Source: CAXMRP01 sp965216515 (GTDB lineage Bacteria > Pseudomonadota > Alphaproteobacteria > Rhizobiales > Afifellaceae). Taken from it: a stretch of 64,000 nucleotides of DNA. Both the position numbers and the translations under genes were made by a program. How positions within the stretch are numbered: the stretch's first letter is position 1; each line of letters starts with the position of its first letter. Shown here in pieces: positions 33,371 to 41,881 of this stretch. The stretch covers positions 1,426,001 through 1,490,000 of the forward strand of contig OZ244173.1 in NCBI GenBank assembly GCA_965216515.1, given 5' to 3'. A model generated the notes under the pieces. The model saw only the letters and a list, made by a program, of their open reading frames with translations. It searched no databases and had not been told where the DNA came from.

Positions 33371-33907
33371 CTACTGGTTGCCAAGTAAATTCCGTAACTT
33401 CACGGTTGCCCGATGCAGGTGGGCCTTCACGGTGCCTTCGCGGCAGCCGAGAATTTCCGCCGTCTCGCTGGTGTCGAATCCCTCCAGGAGGCGCAGCACC
33501 ACAACCTCCCGCTGGCGGCCCTGCAGCGCGGCGAGCGCCAGGCCGAGATCCTTGAGCGTGTCCAGGCGGGCCGGATCGGTGTCGCGGTCGGTCCGTTCCT
33601 CCAGCGCCTCGGCGGCCGCCTGGTCGCCCCACATTTTCCGGCGGACGCGCGCCTGTTCCCGCGCCGTATTAAGCGCCACCCGATAGAGCCAGGTGGTGAA
33701 CCGGGCTCTTGGCTTGGCTTTCAGCTGCCCGGAGCGCATCTTCAGGAAGACCTCCTGGACCACATCATCGGCGCCGTGATGCTCGTTCAAGACGCCCCAG
33801 GCGACCCGGTAGATATAGTGGCGGTGGCGTCCAAAAAGCTGGCCGAGTGCCGATTCGTCGTTCGGTGCACGTTCCAGCAGGTCCCAATCGTCGCCGACGC
33901 CGTGCAT
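33371..33907 (-). CDS. ECF-type RNA polymerase sigma factor
   Basis: A 178-aa sigma-70 family factor. Region 2 is HRHYIYRVAWGVLNEHHGADDVVQEVFLKM with the DDVVQEVF core; region 4 is ALAALQGRQREVVVLRLLEGFDTSETAEILGCREGTVKAHLHRATVKLRNLL. Size and layout are typical of ECF factors. It starts 6 bases after a one-helix membrane protein gene on the same strand, an order opposite to the usual sigma-then-anti-sigma, and is followed by a secreted protein gene. Confidence 0.93.
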   Translation of the reverse strand: MHGVGDDWDLLERAPNDESALGQLFGRHRHYIYRVAWGVLNEHHGADDVVQEVFLKMRSGQLKAKPRARFTTWLYRVALNTAREQARVRRKMWGDQAAAEALEERTDRDTDPARLDTLKDLGLALAALQGRQREVVVLRLLEGFDTSETAEILGCREGTVKAHLHRATVKLRNLLGNQ

Positions 33908-33913
33908 GAGGGC

Positions 33914-34291
33914 CTACCCGCCGGACCTGGTCGGACGCCGGGGCAGCCGCAGCTCGACTGTCAGACGCGAGCGGTCGATGGAAAGGCGTGCCCGTGCATC
34001 GCCGGCCGGCCGCAGGCTGAGCGGAATCGCCGCCGGCCGGGATATCGCCAGCCGAGAGGGTTTCGTCGGCGTGACACCGGACCCTCCGCCCAGTTCGATG
34101 GCACCGAACGCAATGGCTGCGACGGCCACCAGCATCGAAGCGGCGATGGCGTAACGACGCGATGGCGGCGTTCGTCCCGCTTTGGCGGGCCTGGCCGCAA
34201 GGTTGCCGCGATGGCGAAGGGCGCGGTAGTCGGCCTTTGCGTGGCCCAGCAGCCGCTCCAGTTCCTCAAGATCTTTGTCCGAATCGCGCAT
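33914..34291 (-). CDS. Single-pass membrane protein upstream of the ECF sigma gene (possible anti-sigma factor)
   Basis: About 125 residues. A charged N-terminal segment (MRDSDKDLEELERLLGHAKADYRALRHRG) precedes one membrane helix (YAIAASMLVAVAAIAFGAIEL) and an Arg-rich C-terminal domain. The topology fits an anti-sigma factor, but no zinc-binding HxxxCxxC motif is present. Start choice among three in-frame ATGs (34321, 34312, 34291) is uncertain. A GGAAC...CGTT element lies upstream on the same strand but with only 13 bases between the boxes. Confidence 0.65.
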   Translation of the reverse strand: MRDSDKDLEELERLLGHAKADYRALRHRGNLAARPAKAGRTPPSRRYAIAASMLVAVAAIAFGAIELGGGSGVTPTKPSRLAISRPAAIPLSLRPAGDARARLSIDRSRLTVELRLPRRPTRSGG

Positions 34292-34464
34292 AACCTGTCG
34301 CCCTTTTGCCATGAATGACATGAGCGGCCCGAACGGTTTACACGAGGCGTTCCAATTGCCCGCGCCCGGCGCAGCCCGGCCGCCCTGAAGAACGCCCCTG
34401 AGCCCGGTTCCAGGACCCGGCGCGAATCACCCTTCGGAACCCGGATCATCCGCGATACGTTTGG

Positions 34465-34516
34465 AATCAATTGGTAGCGGCGGTGAGACTTGAACCCCCG
34501 ACACGCGGATGATGAT
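34465..34516 (-). repeat. Degenerate copy of the tRNA-Met 3' part (candidate attachment site)
   Basis: About 50 bases match the 3' half of the intact tRNA-Met at 36190-36266, including GACTTGAACCCCCGACACG and the CCA-complement TTGGTAGCGG, with only a few mismatches. The rest of the tRNA is missing. The same-strand direct repeat (34465-34516 and 36184-36234) is what tRNA-targeting integrases leave on both sides of an insertion. Confidence 0.7.
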
Positions 34517-34667
34517 ATCTCAATGCGGCTCTTTCCACTTATTGCGCAATATTCCGAAACCGTTTGGAACCAACAGCTTGGGTCCTGATGCCGGCAATTG
34601 TGCCGATCCAAATCAGCCGATGTAAACCGGAACAGCCCGGGCCCAATTACACGCGGTTCACACGTTC

Positions 34668-34751
34668 CGGGCCTTTGTCCGCCAATCGGGCCTTTGCCCG
34701 CCAATCGGGCCTTTGCCCGCAGATGGTGATGCCCGCAGATGGTGATGCCCG
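34668..34751. repeat. Two adjoining short tandem repeats
   Basis: A 19-bp unit CGGGCCTTTGCCCGCCAAT occurs about 2.7 times (34668-34719), directly followed by two exact copies of the 16-bp unit CAGATGGTGATGCCCG (34720-34751). They lie at the left end of the island remnant. Confidence 0.85.
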
Positions 34752-34797
34752 CCGCGCTTTCCCGTTGGGCGCGGAAACAGAAACCGGCTTGAAGATC

Positions 34798-35856
34798 CTA
34801 TCCGTATGCTTTCAGGGTTCGTTTCGCAGCCCATTTCAGACCGAATGTGACAATCGCGGATACAACCGCAATGACCAGACTGATCAGAACCATGGCGATT
34901 TCAATCAGAAACTTCGTGGTCACCTTGATCGATGATTTGGCAGCCTTCAGGATCCTTGATCCGAGCGCATCGTCCCAGGCCGCCGTTCGCTTTCCGCCAA
35001 TTTCCGCAACCACGCGCATCCGTTCCAGGTCCTTCGGCGTATCGACGTGTTTGAGCAGCCGGAGCGTTGTGGCGCCATTCGTTGCTTTCGTGATCGCGCC
35101 GGCATCCGAAGCGATTTTCCGGATGGCGACGGAACTTGCCTGCCCCACACCTTTGCCGGCCGCATCATCGATCGACGATTTGAGGGCGCGCCGAAAACCA
35201 GGTGTCAGCTTGCCGGCTTTCGCTGCCTTCTTGATCAGTGAAACGCCGAGCTTGGCCGGTGCTGCAGTGCCTGCGCTAAGATAGGTTCCGGCTGTCAAAG
35301 CCAACCCGACTGCCGATATGGAAAGGATGAACGCATCAACATCCTCACCGTTTGAATAGTCGATCCCTTCCCGCGTCAAATCCCTAAGATCTCCGTACGG
35401 TGTGAAATCTGCAGCGATCGAGCCGGCAATGGCAGCCGCTGACGACCCATCGCCCGTCACGGCTCCTGCAAACCCTTCACTCATGGCGCAGGAAAATTTG
35501 TCCAATCCACCGGTTCGCTCTTCCAGCCTCTCGGCCACTTCGGGATCGAGAACCAGGCCCTGAGCGTTTCCGACAGCCAGATAACTTTCCGCAACCCATA
35601 TTTCGTTGCAGTCGTTCAGAAGCTCGGAGACCCGCCTGTTGTAAAAACCTTGATTAATCGTCGATAGGGAAAGCGCCACAAGCTCCGCCTCGGACTTGGC
35701 CCTATCGACAACGAATGCGATGCCATCACCGGCATGCTGATAGGCACGAAAACCGTTGTAGGCGGCAGATGCGAAACCAAGGCCGGTCAGGCAAAGCAAG
35801 GCGATACGGGTCGCCGGGCGCAGCCTTCGTCTGTTCCTGCCAATCCAAAAGCGCAT
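34798..35856 (-). CDS. Hypothetical membrane-associated protein on the island remnant
   Basis: About 352 residues from the ATG at 35856. One N-terminal membrane helix (RIALLCLTGLGFASAAYNGF), an extracytoplasmic-type middle with three Cys (LNDCNEIW, KFSCAMSEG), a hydrophobic stretch (ISAVGLALTAGTYLSAGTAA), and a C-terminal membrane helix (FLIEIAMVLISLVIAVVSAI) with a basic tail. I do not recognise the family. It is the only intact gene between the two tRNA-Met repeats, so it may be cargo such as a toxin-like or defence-linked membrane protein; that is speculation. Confidence 0.6.
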   Translation of the reverse strand: MRFWIGRNRRRLRPATRIALLCLTGLGFASAAYNGFRAYQHAGDGIAFVVDRAKSEAELVALSLSTINQGFYNRRVSELLNDCNEIWVAESYLAVGNAQGLVLDPEVAERLEERTGGLDKFSCAMSEGFAGAVTGDGSSAAAIAGSIAADFTPYGDLRDLTREGIDYSNGEDVDAFILSISAVGLALTAGTYLSAGTAAPAKLGVSLIKKAAKAGKLTPGFRRALKSSIDDAAGKGVGQASSVAIRKIASDAGAITKATNGATTLRLLKHVDTPKDLERMRVVAEIGGKRTAAWDDALGSRILKAAKSSIKVTTKFLIEIAMVLISLVIAVVSAIVTFGLKWAAKRTLKAYG

Positions 35857-35869
35857 GACCAGTGATGAA

Positions 35870-36037
35870 TCACCCCTCGTACAAATACCGCTGTAATCCG
35901 ATGAGGGTGTCACGGATTAGCGGCACACCGCCCAGTTCTTCGGCGGCATCGCCCACCATATGGTATTTCGGCTCCAGCAGGTGGCTGAGTTTTTCCTTGT
36001 CCAGTTCCCCGGCACCTTCGGCAACTTGAAGTTCAAT
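35870..36037 (-). pseudogene. C-terminal remnant of a type I restriction endonuclease R subunit (HsdR)
   Basis: A 55-codon piece without a start codon, closed by a stop upstream in frame. It reads GELDKEKLSHLLEPKYHM, then VGDAAEELGG and IRDTLIGLQRYLYEG, the pattern of the extreme C-terminus of HsdR proteins (LLxxKY...DAxxELG...IRxxFxGFQxYLY). The rest of hsdR and the hsdM/hsdS genes are absent. It shows that the tRNA-Met-bounded segment once carried a type I restriction system. The call is by motif reading only. Confidence 0.6.
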
Positions 36038-36189
36038 TCAATAGTCGTGTCACCGGGCAATTTACGCGGTCAGTTTGTCCATTTGTTGGTGTGACTGGCC
36101 GTACACGCCTGCACGGAAACGACACATTCAAGGATACGGCAAACAAGGACACGGCAAGGTTTCATTCAAAACTAAGGCATTGAAATCAT

Positions 36190-36266
36190 TGGTAGCGGGG
36201 GAGGGACTTGAACCCCCGACACGCGGATTATGATTCCGCTGCTCTAACCAGCTGAGCTACCCCGCC
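36190..36266 (-). tRNA. tRNA-Met (CAT anticodon)
   Basis: A 77-nt cloverleaf on the minus strand: acceptor arm GGCGGGG/CCCCGCT, D-arm TAGCTCAGCTGGTTAGAGC, anticodon arm GCGGA-ATCATAA-TCCGC giving CAT, T-arm GGGGGTTCAAGTCCC, and an encoded CCA. This is the elongator tRNA-Met type of alphaproteobacteria. Its 3' end is duplicated at 34465-34516, marking it as an integration target. Confidence 0.95.
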
Positions 36267-36808
36267 TACCTTCGCACTCAATCCGGATGTGCAGGCTGCG
36301 ATCCAATGCCCGGATTGTCTCGGTGCCGCCGACCCGCAGCAAGTGCATGCCCGGCGTCCGCGATATACGATTGCGCCCCAAAACCGTCAAGCACTGCAGG
36401 CAAGTCACAAAAGGCAATTCATAGCCTATCTGCCGGCAGTCCCGGGACTTCGCCGGACTGTATCCGGCGGTCACACCTATTCGGCCAATGGCTATTCGGT
36501 CAATGGATATTCGGCCAATGGAAGAGACATGGCCCGCCGCGGGCAAATCACCATCATTGCAACGACCAGGGTCGCAGTCGCGCATAGCCGGGTCGGCATC
36601 CGCGCAGACGACAGAACATCCACCCGGCAGCCGGCAACAAACCGATGGCCGGTGCCTCGACACGGGCTCGGCCCCAACCAGGTTTCAACGGCCCCGACGG
36701 TATCCTGTTGCCGAATGCGCGCCGGGCGCATAAGACCTTGCCGCGATTGCAGTCCATGCCTTTAACCTGCCGCACGTGCGACCGCTCGGCGCTGCCACAA
36801 GGAACGCG
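36267..36808. other. Non-coding gap with a short tandem repeat
   Basis: No recognisable gene in 540 bases. It contains three 15-bp repeats at 36477-36521 (separate entry). A plus-strand frame across 36289-36765 reads through the repeats but shows no domain. Confidence 0.5.
36477..36521. repeat. Three tandem 15-bp repeats
   Basis: CTATTCGGCCAATGG, CTATTCGGTCAATGG and ATATTCGGCCAATGG follow each other directly. They differ at two positions. Being a multiple of three, they would keep a reading frame, but no supported gene covers them. Confidence 0.85.
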
Positions 36809-37756
36809 ATGCCGATGAAACCCGCCATTCTGTGTGCCGGTGATTTGATGCCCCACGTGTTGAGCGCGCTCAACGCCGCTTTTGACACCCACCGCCTTGC
36901 GAACATGGATAGTCCGGATGCCCTGCCGGCCAAAACCGGACCAATGATACGCGGTATCGCCGCCGGATCGCACGCCCGGCTTGACAGGAAATTTCTCGAC
37001 CTGTTCCCGAATGTCGAAATCGTTTCCTCATTTGGCGTGGGCGTCGACCATATCGATCTTGAACATCTGAAGGCGCGTGGCATCATTTTGTGCAACACGC
37101 CCGATGTCTTGAACGATGAAACCGCCAACACGGCGGTCCTGCTCCTTCTCGCCACGACCCGGAAGCTGGTCGAGTACGACCGTTATGTCCGGGCGGGGCG
37201 CTGGCCGACCGAAGGCGAACCGCCACTGACACGCGGGATTGCCGGAAAGCGGATCGGTATCGTCGGCCTTGGCCGGATCGGCCTGGCGATTGCCGAAAAG
37301 CTTCAGGCGTTTCATTGCGAAATTGTCTATCACGGACGCAATGAGAAGCCCGGCGTCCCCTATGTCTACTATGCCGATCTGGTGGACATGGCGCGGGATT
37401 GTACAGCATTGATCGTTATCACGCCGGGCGGCCCGCAAACACGCCATCTGATTGACAAGCCGGTGCTCGACGCACTCGGCCCGGACGGCTATCTGATCAA
37501 TGTGGCGCGCGGCACGGTCGTCGATGAGGCGGCTTTGGTCGCGGCGCTTGTCGAGGGCCGCCTCGGTTCCGCCGGTCTGGACGTTTTTGAGCATGAGCCC
37601 AGTGTGCCGCCGGAATTGCGCGAGCTGGAGCATATCGTTCTTCAACCTCATCAGGGCAGCGCGACGATCGAGACCCGTCACGCAATGGGCGACCGCGTCG
37701 TCGACAATCTGGTGGCCCATTTTTCCGGCCAGCCCCCTATTTCGCGATATCTTTGA
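36809..37756 (+). CDS. NAD(P)-dependent 2-hydroxyacid dehydrogenase (glyoxylate/hydroxypyruvate reductase-like)
   Basis: A 315-aa dehydrogenase. It has VSSFGVGVDHIDLEHLKARGIILCNTPDVLNDETANTAVLLLL, the dinucleotide motif GIVGLGRIGLAIAEKL, catalytic Arg in INVARGTVVDEAAL, Glu in DVFEHEPSVP, and His in LQPHQGSATIETR. The GSAT sequence after the His is typical of hydroxypyruvate/glyoxylate reductases. AAGGA lies 5 bases before the ATG at 36809, deciding the start. An SDR gene follows about 350 bases later, probably separately expressed. Confidence 0.92.
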   Translation: MPMKPAILCAGDLMPHVLSALNAAFDTHRLANMDSPDALPAKTGPMIRGIAAGSHARLDRKFLDLFPNVEIVSSFGVGVDHIDLEHLKARGIILCNTPDVLNDETANTAVLLLLATTRKLVEYDRYVRAGRWPTEGEPPLTRGIAGKRIGIVGLGRIGLAIAEKLQAFHCEIVYHGRNEKPGVPYVYYADLVDMARDCTALIVITPGGPQTRHLIDKPVLDALGPDGYLINVARGTVVDEAALVAALVEGRLGSAGLDVFEHEPSVPPELRELEHIVLQPHQGSATIETRHAMGDRVVDNLVAHFSGQPPISRYL

Positions 37757-38103
37757 GGCACAGTCGCCCAATCGCCGCACCCAAGGGTCGCGCATATGGC
37801 GGCGCTGGACAGGCCGAAACAGCGACCGCCGGAACCATATCGATCCCGATCGGGTTACCCCCTGCCCCGTTCGGCCTTCGGCCCGCCCGATCGCGGCTGG
37901 CCCACCGGCATGGATCCGCCCGCGAACGCGCACGCCGCTTCAACGGAGATATTCGCATGCGCCGACGCCGGCTCATTTTTTCGCCGGAGCGTGGGATCGA
38001 CTAATGCCTTGCCACGCGGAATCCGGCGCAATAGTACCTTGGGCGAGCCAGACGCAGGACGCCAACATTCCCGGATCGGGTACGGAGCGAAGGAAAGAAC
38101 CAT
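37757..38103. other. Intergenic region
   Basis: No gene, RNA or repeat recognised. An AAGGAAAG ribosome-binding site for the next gene ends the region. Confidence 0.5.
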
Positions 38104-38856
38104 ATGTCCGAAAACCGAATTGAACTGGATAGCCAGATCGCCATTGTCACCGGTGGTGCTCAGGGAATCGGCCGCGCTGTCTGCGAACGCATTCTCCGTT
38201 CCGGCGCATCTGTAATGATCTGGGATCATGACAAGGCGCTGGGTGAGGAAACGGCCAACGCATTGGGCGCCAACGCCCACTTCCTGCCCGTGGACGTGAC
38301 AAATGCCGATGCGGTTGCCGGTGCCGCGGCTGAAACAGCCGACAAACTCGGCAAAATCGATATTCTGGTGAACAGCGCCGGCATCGCCGGGCCCACCTTT
38401 ACAACCTGGGACTACCCGGTCGACGACTGGCGCAAGGTGATTGCCATCAACCTCGATGGCACATTTCATTGCGCCCGGGCGGTTGTGCCCTTCATGCGCG
38501 AATCCGGTTACGGACGCGTCGTGTTCATCGCGTCCATTGCCGGGAAGGAAGGCAATCCGACGGCCTCTGCCTATTCGGCATCGAAGGCCGGCGTCATCGC
38601 GCTGACCAAATCGCTCGGCAAAGAGCTCGCCGATCAGGATATCGCGGTCAATTGCATCACGCCGGCCACCGCCCGGACCCGCATTCTTGAGCAGGTGAGC
38701 GAGGAGTTCATCGAATATATGCGGTCCAAAATTCCCCGCGGCCGGTTTGTGACCGTCCAAGAGGTGGCGGCAATGGTTGCCTGGCTTGTCTCGCCGGACA
38801 ACTCCTTCACCACGGGCGCGGTGTTTGATCTCTCGGGCGGCCGCGCCACATATTGA
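38104..38856 (+). CDS. SDR-family oxidoreductase (FabG-like)
   Basis: A 250-aa classical short-chain dehydrogenase. It has the NAD-binding TGGAQGIGRAVCERI, NSAGIAG, catalytic Ser in FIASIAGKEGN, the YSASKAGV YxxxK motif (Tyr and Lys), and NCITPATARTRI. The C-terminal GAVFDLSGGRATY is standard. Substrate is not evident; resemblance to sugar/2-keto-3-deoxy-acid dehydrogenases is general. Confidence 0.92.
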   Translation: MSENRIELDSQIAIVTGGAQGIGRAVCERILRSGASVMIWDHDKALGEETANALGANAHFLPVDVTNADAVAGAAAETADKLGKIDILVNSAGIAGPTFTTWDYPVDDWRKVIAINLDGTFHCARAVVPFMRESGYGRVVFIASIAGKEGNPTASAYSASKAGVIALTKSLGKELADQDIAVNCITPATARTRILEQVSEEFIEYMRSKIPRGRFVTVQEVAAMVAWLVSPDNSFTTGAVFDLSGGRATY

Positions 38857-38887
38857 GCAAACGGGTTTGTCATCGGGATGATGCGTC

Positions 38888-39574
38888 ATGGAAGGGTTTT
38901 CCGGTTTCGGGCCGGGCACGATCCGGTTTCTCACCAACCTCGGCAAAAACAACAACAAGGCCTGGTTTGAGAAAAACCGCGATGCCTATGAGGCGCACTA
39001 TGTGGCGCCGGCGAAATCTTTCGTCTCGGCGGCCGGCGATCCGCTGCGAAAACTGGTGCCCGAAATCCACGCGGAACCGAGAATCAACGGTTCGATCTTC
39101 CGGATCAATCGCGATATCCGCTTTTCGGCCGACAAGACCCCCTACAAGGATCACATCGACATCTGGTTTTGGGAAGGAGACCGCAAGACAGCCGTATCCG
39201 GATTCTTTTTCAGATTGACCGCCGCTGACATGATCGTCGGAACCGGCGCGCACCGGTTTGACAAAGCCAGACTGGTGGAATGGCGCAAGGCGGTCGTGGC
39301 GGCAAACGCCGGCGACGAGCTGAGAGGAATCGTCGGGAACCTGGAGAACAGCGGCTTCGTCGCCAGCGGACAGCACTATTCAAGGTTGCCGCGCGGATTT
39401 CAAACCGACGATCCCATGTGCGAAAGGTTGCTTCGGCACAATGCGTTGTGGGTGAGCACCCAAATCCCACACCCGCCCGAAACCGGCTCCGCGGCCCTTG
39501 TCGACCTTTGCATGGAATACTGGAAGAAATTCGCGCCTCTTCACCGCTGGCTGACGGCGACCTTGTCGGCGTGA
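38888..39574 (+). CDS. DUF2461 / TIGR02453 family protein
   Basis: A 228-aa protein with FSGFGPGTIRFLTNLGKNNNKAWFEKNRDAYEAHYVAPAK, then RINRDIRFSADKTPYKDHIDIWFWEG and FFFRLTAADMIVGTGAH, the conserved blocks of TIGR02453. The function of the family is unknown. It ends 39 bases from the convergent mnmA stop. Confidence 0.9.
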   Translation: MEGFSGFGPGTIRFLTNLGKNNNKAWFEKNRDAYEAHYVAPAKSFVSAAGDPLRKLVPEIHAEPRINGSIFRINRDIRFSADKTPYKDHIDIWFWEGDRKTAVSGFFFRLTAADMIVGTGAHRFDKARLVEWRKAVVAANAGDELRGIVGNLENSGFVASGQHYSRLPRGFQTDDPMCERLLRHNALWVSTQIPHPPETGSAALVDLCMEYWKKFAPLHRWLTATLSA

Positions 39575-39612
39575 GAGGCCGGCGGCCGGACAACCGCGGC
39601 TGCGCCCTGATT

Positions 39613-40764
39613 TTAGGCCGCGCTCCGCCGCGACGCATCGGGCGAGGCGACAATGGTTCCGCCACCCAAAACGCGGGCGTCGTCATCGTCGCTGTCGTAA
39701 AGGACGCACGCCTGCCCCGGCGCGACCCCTTCTTCGTCATCGCACAGTTCGACGATGAGATCATCGCCGGCCACAAACAGCGTGCCCGGCACCGGCGGCC
39801 GCGTTGAGCGGACACGGGCATGGACCGCCAGGCCGTCCGGCGCGATATCGCCCACGGCCCCGTCGCCCAGCCAGTTAAAGGCCCGAAGGTATATATGGCG
39901 AGTGCCCAGCGCAGAGCGCGGGCCGACGACCACGCGGGCGCGGTCTGCATCCAACTGCACAACATAGAGCGGCTGATCGGCCGATATCCCCAGTCCCCGC
40001 CTCTGGCCAATTGTATAGTTCACAATGCCGGTGTGGCGGCCAAGGACGGTCTCATCCAAATCAACGATGTCGCCAGGCGCCACCGCGCCTGGTTTCAGCT
40101 TTTCGATGACATCGGTATAGCGGCCGTTTGGCACGAAACAGATATCCTGGCTGTCCGCCTTGTCTGCGACCGCAATTTGCATCTCCTGCGCCGCTTTGCG
40201 GGTTTCCGCCTTGCTCATGCCGCCAAGGGGAAACCGGAGGAAATCGAGCTGATCCGCTGTCGTTCCGTAGAGGAAGTAACTCTGGTCGCGCTGCCGGTCG
40301 AGGGGCCTGTAGAGCGCGCGCCGGTTTCCTGCCTTGCCCGAACGCACATAATGCCCTGTCGCCAGCGCCGCCGCGCCGAGTTCGCGTGCGGTCTCCAGAA
40401 GATCGGCAAACTTGACTGTCTGGTTGCAGGCGACACAGGGTATCGGCGTCTCGCCTGCCAGGTAGCTTTCCGCGAACGGCTCCATCACCGCATCGCGAAA
40501 CCGGTCCTCATAGTTCAACACATAGTGCGGGATACCAAGCGTTTCGGCCACTCGCCGGGCATCGTGAATATCCTGGCCGGCACAACAGGCGCCAGCGCGA
40601 TGCGTCGCTTCGCCGTGATCGTAGAGCTGCAATGTAATGCCGATCGTGTCGTAACCGGCCGCCGCGACCAGTCCGGCGACGACGGACGAATCCACACCGC
40701 CCGACATGGCGACCACAACGCGCTGCGCGGCGCGTGAACCGGGAAGGTCTAGATCGATCATCAT
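39613..40764 (-). CDS. mnmA: tRNA-specific 2-thiouridylase MnmA
   Basis: A 383-aa enzyme that thiolates U34 of tRNA-Glu, -Gln and -Lys. It has the PP-loop VVVAMSGGVDSSVVAGLV, catalytic Cys in PCVACNQTVKF with the second Cys in DSQDICFVPNGRY, the ATGHYVRSG segment and LRFPLGGMSKAETR. The beta-barrel C-terminus is present. It also has an alphaproteobacterial N-terminal GACCAGQDIHDARRVAETL. Monocistronic as far as can be seen. Confidence 0.96.
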   Translation of the reverse strand: MMIDLDLPGSRAAQRVVVAMSGGVDSSVVAGLVAAAGYDTIGITLQLYDHGEATHRAGACCAGQDIHDARRVAETLGIPHYVLNYEDRFRDAVMEPFAESYLAGETPIPCVACNQTVKFADLLETARELGAAALATGHYVRSGKAGNRRALYRPLDRQRDQSYFLYGTTADQLDFLRFPLGGMSKAETRKAAQEMQIAVADKADSQDICFVPNGRYTDVIEKLKPGAVAPGDIVDLDETVLGRHTGIVNYTIGQRRGLGISADQPLYVVQLDADRARVVVGPRSALGTRHIYLRAFNWLGDGAVGDIAPDGLAVHARVRSTRPPVPGTLFVAGDDLIVELCDDEEGVAPGQACVLYDSDDDDARVLGGGTIVASPDASRRSAA

Positions 40765-40895
40765 GAGTCTACGCCAAACCTGTGCGAACGCTCGAATATA
40801 GCAATCGGCGATTGGCCGGCAAGTGCGCCGCCCCGGCTGTCCGGATGCGGCGACCGCAACCGTTTCAGAATATTAATGTTTTACACAAGAAAGGT

Positions 40896-40910
40896 TTAGT
40901 CGAATTTTAA
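40896..40910. promoter_or_regulatory. Candidate CtrA box upstream of sciP
   Basis: TTAG-N7-TTAA differs from the CtrA consensus TTAA-N7-TTAA at one base. It lies 53 bases before the sciP ATG. SciP is itself controlled by CtrA in other alphaproteobacteria, which supports the reading. Confidence 0.5.
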
Positions 40911-40962
40911 GAGCCTGTCTCTAAAAGGGCGAATGTGTCGTGTCATTGCGTATGAGTATTCC

Positions 40963-41238
40963 ATGGTTGAACATATCCGGCCGCGTGTGAAATATGTGAT
41001 CGGCCCAGATGGCAGCCCGCTGACGGTTGCCGATCTGCCGGGTCCCGAAACCAAGCGGTGGGTGATCCGCCGCAAGGCCGAAGTTGTGGCAGCGGTTCGC
41101 GGCGGCCTGCTAAGTCTGGAAGAGGCTTGCAACCGTTACACCCTCACAGTGGAAGAGTTCCTCAACTGGCAAATGTCCATCGATGAGCATGGCCTGGCCG
41201 GACTGAGGACGACGAAAATCCAGAAATACCGCAACTGA
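40963..41238 (+). CDS. sciP: CtrA inhibitor SciP
   Basis: A 91-aa DUF1153 helix-turn-helix protein that binds CtrA and blocks activation of its target promoters late in the cell cycle. The sequence (RPRVKYVIGPDGSPLTVADLP, RRKAEVVAAVRGGLLSLEEACNRYTLTVEEFLNWQ) matches the family across its whole length. ATG at 40963 gives the family's standard N-terminus; an upstream in-frame ATG at 40933 is less likely. ctrA itself is 3 kb away. Confidence 0.93.
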   Translation: MVEHIRPRVKYVIGPDGSPLTVADLPGPETKRWVIRRKAEVVAAVRGGLLSLEEACNRYTLTVEEFLNWQMSIDEHGLAGLRTTKIQKYRN

Positions 41239-41313
41239 CGCAGCATCCCGCCCCGACTTTGCCCGGGAGCACGCCCGACTGGCGCGGCGACAGCGGTCGC
41301 CCGGCACGATTTT

Positions 41314-41805
41314 TCAATCAGCATCGCCTTGGAACGGCCCCTCTTTCGGGCCGTTTTTTCGGATGAATGCCGCCGCAATCGCCGACAAAAGGGCGGCTGT
41401 CGCATAAAACCAGATGCCGGCCTGGGTGGCGGCCTCGGCCAGGCCGCTGGTCTTCGCCGCAAATATCGCGATTGCCACAACCAGCACATCCGCCATCGAC
41501 CATTTCGACAACAAACCCACACGTCCGACCCAGTGAGCGCGGTCCGGTTGACAGGCCGCGAAATGGAGGACCAGGAGTTTTGCGGCCGGAAACAATATGG
41601 AAAACATCGCCACGACAACCGCAATCGTCACGTCTCCGTCCCGCCACAAACCGTTGACGACGCCAATCAGCGAAGGTCGATCGGTGAACACGAACAACCG
41701 CTCAAATACCGCGATCGGCAGGACCAGTCCGAGGGCGAAACAGGCTGTCGAGGCAAACAGCAAAATTGGAACGACAAATGCAAACAAGCCGTGGCGGCCT
41801 TTCAT
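41314..41805 (-). CDS. Paraquat-inducible protein A (PqiA)-like membrane protein
   Basis: A 163-aa protein with four membrane helices (FAFVVPILLFASTACFALGLVLP, VTIAVVVAMFSILFPAAKLLVL, VLLSKWSMADVLVVAIAIFAAK, WFYATAALLSAIAAAFI). The SKWSMADVLVVAI segment is the PqiA/YebS hallmark. The zinc-ribbon pairs of full PqiA are absent, as in many alphaproteobacterial short forms. Probable role in envelope lipid homeostasis, by family. Confidence 0.85.
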   Translation of the reverse strand: MKGRHGLFAFVVPILLFASTACFALGLVLPIAVFERLFVFTDRPSLIGVVNGLWRDGDVTIAVVVAMFSILFPAAKLLVLHFAACQPDRAHWVGRVGLLSKWSMADVLVVAIAIFAAKTSGLAEAATQAGIWFYATAALLSAIAAAFIRKNGPKEGPFQGDAD

Positions 41806-41881
41806 CAAATCGCAGCTACGCCCGCTCGAGCCAAGGCGCACCCGTTGATACAACAGTCTGTGCGAATTTCCTCCAACCCGA

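Noticed and set aside
34322..34380. EcfG/PhyR-type GGAAC...CGTT promoter upstream of the sigma operon
   Set aside because: Only 13 bases separate the boxes, against the usual 16-17, so the match is not reliable.
34465..34530. A second functional tRNA gene
   Set aside because: Only the 3' part is tRNA-like; the D-arm, half of the anticodon arm and the acceptor 5' strand are missing.
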